From Martensiomyces pterosporus (Eukaryota; Kickxellomycota; Kickxellomycetes; Kickxellales; Kickxellaceae), in assembly GCA_025201845.1 (NCBI GenBank), contig MU603996.1, forward strand, positions 32,806-84,450: 51,645 nucleotides of DNA, given 5' to 3'. Under the pieces are notes generated by a model. It searched no databases. It was given only the letters and a program-made list of their open reading frames with translations, and had not been told where the DNA came from. A program made the translations under genes and the position numbers. How positions within the stretch are numbered: the first letter of the stretch is position 1; every line of letters begins with the position of its first letter. This document shows positions 49,601 to 51,645 of the stretch, piece after piece.

Positions 49601-51645
49601 TGATCTGGCCAAGCTGCTCCTGTACAGCCTCAAGCGGCATCTCCTGGATGAGCTTCGAGACATCAATCTTCTGGCTGAAGATGAAGTTGAGCACGTTCGT
49701 CAGCGTGTCGAGGAGGCGCAGCTCGCCAGCAACCACGTACTGCCAGTTCTCAACGTTGTAGTTGACAATCTCCAAAAGCCCCTTGCCCTGGTGGCGGATC
49801 GACCCAACAACGAACGACAGGGCCTCCTGGCCAAAGCTCTTGCCGACGCGCGCAGGGTTGACAGCCATCATGCTGTACTGCGAGCGGTTGAGCTCGTCGC
49901 GCTCAACAGCACGCTGCATGGTCATGCCACGGTAGAAGCCGACCTCAACAATGGACTCGACCGGCAGAACCTCGCCGATGGCGCTGAGGGCACCGTACTC
50001 GCCAAGCGAGTGGCCAGCGAAGGGAGCGTTCTTCTGGATCAGCGACTTGGCACGCATATCAGCGAACGACGCAAGCTCGAACAGCATGAGCGCGGGCTGG
50101 GTGAACTGGGTGGCCTGGAGGAGGCCGTTGGGCGACTTGTACGTGTAGAACGGCGAGTCCTCAACAATGTCGGGGAACAGCGGCAGAGCCTTGGTGTTGC
50201 CCTCGGCGTCGACCGTCTCATACGTGAGCGAGCGGTAGTTGTCGCGGATCCTTGCGCCCTTGTCGCCGCCAAAGTACACGGTGCGCTCGCCAGGGTTGTT
50301 GTTGACGATGTCGATGATCGAGATGCCATAGGTCTCGCGCATGTGCTTGTCGGCGCGGTCCCAGAGCTGGCGGGCAGTCTCGGAGCGAGCATACAGATCC
50401 ATGCCCATGCCGGGCTCCTGCGAGCCCTGGCCAGTGAAGGTGTAGCCGGTGATCGGCTGCTCAACCTCAGCCATGCCCTCGATGACCTTGTCGCCGTGCT
50501 GGTTGAACGTCTCGACCTTGATCAGCTTGCGGCCATCCTTCATGCCGACGTGGTAGAGCTTGGTCTCCAGCTGGTCGTTGGGCAGGACCATGCCAACAAA
50601 CTCGACGTCGTACGCCTTGACGCGCTCCGGGTGGTTGTCCGCAGCAAAGGTCTCGACAAACTTGCGAGTCGAGGCGCTGGTCCACATGCCGTGCGTAATG
50701 GTGCCAGGGAGGTCGGCGTAGTCGGCAAAGTAGGGGTTCGTGTGGATCGGGTTGTGGTCGCTCGAGATGCGCGAGTAGGGCTCGTTGGTGCCAGGCGAGT
50801 GCGTGATGGACGAGAACTCGCCGCCGCGCGGCATGACGGAGTAGCCGCCGTTCTCAAAGTAGAACGAGTCCACGATGGGCTGCCCGTGGCGCTTGAGGTA
50901 CTCGACAACGGGGTTTCCGTAGGACTCGCCGCACTCGTACGCAACGTCCGCAATGTGCACGTACTCCTTCGTCGAGACCTGCATCATGACGCGGCCCCTG
51001 GTGACGACGTTCGAGTACACAGTGCGCGACTTGAAGCGGTAGCGCGAGGCAAGGCGGAACTCCAAGATGGCCCCGGGGTGGAGGTCGTGGCCGGTGCTCT
51101 CAAGAGGGACGAACCACTCCTTGGACCTGAGCACAGCAATGTCCTTGGTCGACTGCAGGGTGAGGCGCGCAGGCTGCTCGTCAACGTTGCGGAAGGTGTT
51201 CTCAAAGTCGCTGAACGTGCCGCGGTAGAAGAACGAGGTGGTGACCTCAACCACAGGCTTGCCGTCGCGGTAGACGTAGCCCTTGATGCGCGAGCGCTTG
51301 CCAGTCTCCTCGTTGGTGACCTCGACGATCTTTGCCTTGCTGTCAACGACGTCGCCGGCCTTCAGGGGCTCGGCGCCGTCGACGATGCGGAAGCCGTTGG
51401 ACATGTGGACCAGGTTGAGCACGTCTCCGTCAACAAGGTGGGGCAGAATGGTCTTGCAGGTCATTGGCCAGCAGGCACGGCCGGCAAAGTCCATTGGCGC
51501 ATAGACAACGCCGTCGTTGTGCTCGACGTAGCGGTCGGACTGGTTGCCCACGACGTGGCAGAACTGGCGGATGTCCTCCTTGCGCAGCAGCTCGTTGCTG
51601 TGGGCGAACTCAAACTCGGGGTCAGCAACGCCAATGACGTCCTCG
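43608..51645 (-). CDS. Type I fatty acid synthase, beta and alpha parts fused (N-terminus outside window)
   Basis: 2,678 residues of one uninterrupted frame are visible; the 5' part lies beyond the right edge. This cytosolic megasynthase makes long-chain acyl-CoA from acetyl- and malonyl-CoA. Visible order: dehydratase with SSDHNPIH (nt ~50739-50765); malonyl/palmitoyl transferase with GHSLGE (Ser codon 50007-50009); the beta C-terminus running directly into the alpha start near nt 49275 (LLIELLAYQFASPVRWIE); an Ala/Pro linker (48855-48990); ACP with GGKSTLQNEI (phosphopantetheine Ser codon 48729-48731). Then ketoreductase NVLMTGCGKDSIGAEVL; ketosynthase with Cys in VGACATSVLS (45405-45407) and His at 44682-44684 and 44559-44561; and a C-terminal phosphopantetheinyl transferase (WCAKEAVIKAV). 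In yeast these are two genes, FAS1 and FAS2. Acetyltransferase and enoyl reductase should lie to the right. All visible catalytic residues are intact. Confidence 0.97.
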   Translation of the reverse strand, partial: EDVIGVADPEFEFAHSNELLRKEDIRQFCHVVGNQSDRYVEHNDGVVYAPMDFAGRACWPMTCKTILPHLVDGDVLNLVHMSNGFRIVDGAEPLKAGDVVDSKAKIVEVTNEETGKRSRIKGYVYRDGKPVVEVTTSFFYRGTFSDFENTFRNVDEQPARLTLQSTKDIAVLRSKEWFVPLESTGHDLHPGAILEFRLASRYRFKSRTVYSNVVTRGRVMMQVSTKEYVHIADVAYECGESYGNPVVEYLKRHGQPIVDSFYFENGGYSVMPRGGEFSSITHSPGTNEPYSRISSDHNPIHTNPYFADYADLPGTITHGMWTSASTRKFVETFAADNHPERVKAYDVEFVGMVLPNDQLETKLYHVGMKDGRKLIKVETFNQHGDKVIEGMAEVEQPITGYTFTGQGSQEPGMGMDLYARSETARQLWDRADKHMRETYGISIIDIVNNNPGERTVYFGGDKGARIRDNYRSLTYETVDAEGNTKALPLFPDIVEDSPFYTYKSPNGLLQATQFTQPALMLFELASFADMRAKSLIQKNAPFAGHSLGEYGALSAIGEVLPVESIVEVGFYRGMTMQRAVERDELNRSQYSMMAVNPARVGKSFGQEALSFVVGSIRHQGKGLLEIVNYNVENWQYVVAGELRLLDTLTNVLNFIFSQKIDVSKLIQEMPLEAVQEQLGQIIDGALAKADEKNAKHGYIELERGQSTIPLRGIDVPFHSSFLLSGVGPFRNFLLKKLRVNDINYSLLKHLYIPNLTSTPFEVSQEYFNTVHELTGSARIARALKSWDDSALTNPAEVQRLSHVLLIELLAYQFASPVRWIETQDQLFKVYGIERFIEFGPSPTLCGMAQRTLKFKYEAYDDAIAHRRSTLCYSKNDKELYYSYDPEPEVEAAPAEASASAAAAPAAAPAAVAAAAAPAPAAAAPAGGSGAAIDDVPLKAIEIIHVIACQKLKKSLDEIPTSKAIKDLVGGKSTLQNEILGDLQKEFGNDVPEKSEETPLSELAESITSFNGALGKHSGAQVARLISSKMPGGFTQASARGYLQTAYGLGPQRQDGLLLVGLTMEPAARLGGEADAKSWLDSVAQAYAKKTGITYSAGGSSAGGAAAGGAVAVINSEEFDKAQRDQKRLITQQLQVLARYLGIDLREGDRSFEAAKVENGLLQAELDLWMEEHGEFYANGIKPAFDARKARTFDSYWNWVRQDALILYYEILFGRLTEVDREITSQCIRLMNRSNPALMRYMAYNIASIDESKGDTYKLAREYAQMLYANCEVAINHPPMYKDVDFPTGPHTEVTASGDIKYEEVSRPDERKLLDYVRKMQAGGELTQFSGRQRVEQNLAKIYRIIKQQNSMKKDSKLAIHSMYTDVLRALHMSPKIMEESGARRIFNRSRSSLGGDAKAADASAEPKETIPFLHLKRKLPTGNWEYNSRLTSMYLDVLTEMCKNGQTFENKNVLMTGCGKDSIGAEVLKGLLTGGAKVVVTTSRYNRQTMLYYQNIYQQFGSRGSALIVVPFNQGSLQDVKSLVEFIYDDSPRSENLGWDLDYVIPFAAIPEQGREITDIDSRSELAHRIMLTNLLRLLGEIKTRKAERGYETRPAQVLLPLSPNHGLFGSDGLYSESKIALETLFTRWYSESWSSYLTITGTVIGWTRGTGLMNVNNIVAEGVEKLGVRTFSTQEMAFNILGLMHPTINALTQSEPVWADLNGGFQFIPDLKDATARLRASIRDSSEIKKAVAADSSLDFKAVAGAKKERMHKTRVVKPRANHKFQFPSFKKYEQLEHLRHLQGMVNLDKVVVVTGYGEVSPYGNAETRWEMEASGEFSLEGCIELAWIMGYIKHFNGKLKTTKQLYSGWVDAKTEEPVDDKDVKARYEKQILEHTGIRLIEPELLDGYDPNKKPMMRELQLEHDMEPFEASAEEAANFKLRNEDKVDVWANADGSWSVRFLKGATLMVPKALRFDRLVAAQVPTGWDPVRYGIPKDIADQVDPITCYVLVATVEALVRSGITDPYEFYKYVHVTEVGNSMGSGVGGMNSNKLMYKERYFDKDIQNDILQETFINTMAAWVNLLMISSSGPIKPTVGACATSVLSIDVAIDTIQTGKAKIMLCGGFDYFQEDGSYEFAQMKATSNSVEEFARGRTPAEMSRPCTTTRSGFMEGEGAGIVTVMSASTALEIGVPIYGILAMSGTATDKEGRSVPAPGQGVLTSAREVPGAIPSPLLDISYRRRQLDQRSEMIRDWVKREHEYLKHEVESLKRSPAGLPCDEDTFIRERAEFIEKEAKRQQREALDTWGNEFWRQDPRIAPLRGSLAVWGLTVDDIGVASFHGTSTKANDKNESQVLERQLRHLGRTPGNAVPAVCQKWLTGHPKGAAAAWMLNGVLQILRTGLIPGNRNADNIAAELEQFEYILYPSRSIQTDGVRAGLLKSFGFGQVGGEILAIHPDYVLATLSREQLEAYTAKVSLRESKSYRYWHDTLTGVRPFVNIKNEAPYTDAQEKDVYLNPLARAEYNPSTKKYSYKKTNQSQASTIDSQTVQQTKSVLEQLAGAQAQEQSSSQAGVGVDVELVSAVNTANETFVERNFTADERAYCQSRPDVAASFAGKWCAKEAVIKAVSSLSTDGEKVWTRGAAAPLNEIEIQIGSSGAPVVVLHGAAKEAAQKAGVSEVKVSISHTDAYAIATAIAN

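Noticed and set aside
1..51645. tRNA, rRNA, CRISPR array or transposon
   Set aside because: No GGTTCRA-type T-loop with pairing arms, no regularly spaced repeat array and no transposase-like frame was found by eye.

Overview
This is nuclear DNA from a fungus. Intact reading frames are separated by a modest number of mostly short introns with GT...AG borders and CTAAC/CTGAC-type branch points. The gene content is fungal: a type I fungal fatty acid synthase, a velvet regulator, EXG1-like glucanases, a CRH-type wall enzyme, and Tim44 and Atm1. The one-piece beta-alpha fatty acid synthase and the overall gene style suggest an early-diverging lineage (for example Kickxellales in the Zoopagomycota). 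That placement is an inference, not something the sequence proves.

Layout, left to right. At the left edge is the first 25 codons of an unknown gene (1-75, -). It is followed by the mitochondrial Fe-S exporter ATM1 (801-3098, -, two exons), mitoribosomal protein uS14m (3634-3933, +) and TIM44 (4159-5523, -). Next comes an accessory-looking stretch of very small genes (6275-8206): a 25-codon cysteine-rich metallothionein-like frame, a 71-residue cysteine-rich secreted protein and a 121-residue secreted protein of unknown role. A secreted GH20 hexosaminidase with a C-terminal LamG-like domain follows (9181-11484). Two nuclease-related genes come next: ERCC1/RAD10 (11730-12629) and RNase H2 subunit C (12788-13439, two exons).

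From 15616 to 22843 there are three tandem GH5 exo-beta-1,3-glucanase genes in one orientation. The third carries a long Gln/Pro-rich N-terminal stalk. Downstream are an 86-residue single-membrane-span gene whose first exon is just the start codon (23218-23961), cytosolic asparaginyl-tRNA synthetase (24379-26233), and Mediator subunit MED6 on the other strand in four exons (26337-27208). MED6 diverges from the PLAA/DOA1 ubiquitin-binding WD protein (27511-29853). MSH2 (30298-33138) and a four-exon cystinosin (33340-35146, -) follow.

A 2.8 kb intergenic region contains a 10-N assembly gap flanked by two near-identical 341-bp copies, which looks like an unmerged contig overlap. After it comes a VelB-like velvet gene (37906-41550) with three long introns and a low-complexity insertion inside the velvet domain. 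The window ends with a CRH-like GH16 enzyme (42374-43324) and a fatty acid synthase (43608-51645, -) that runs off the right edge.

Themes. Several genes concern the cell wall (three GH5, one GH16, one GH20), mitochondria (ATM1, uS14m, TIM44, possibly the 86-residue protein) and genome maintenance (ERCC1, RNASEH2C, MSH2). Apart from the tandem GH5 array there is no sign of a co-regulated cluster. I did not find a mobile element, CRISPR array, tRNA or rRNA. I see no clear new multi-gene system. The strongest leads are the GH5 array, the metallothionein-like mini-gene, the start-codon-only exon and the structure of the velvet gene.
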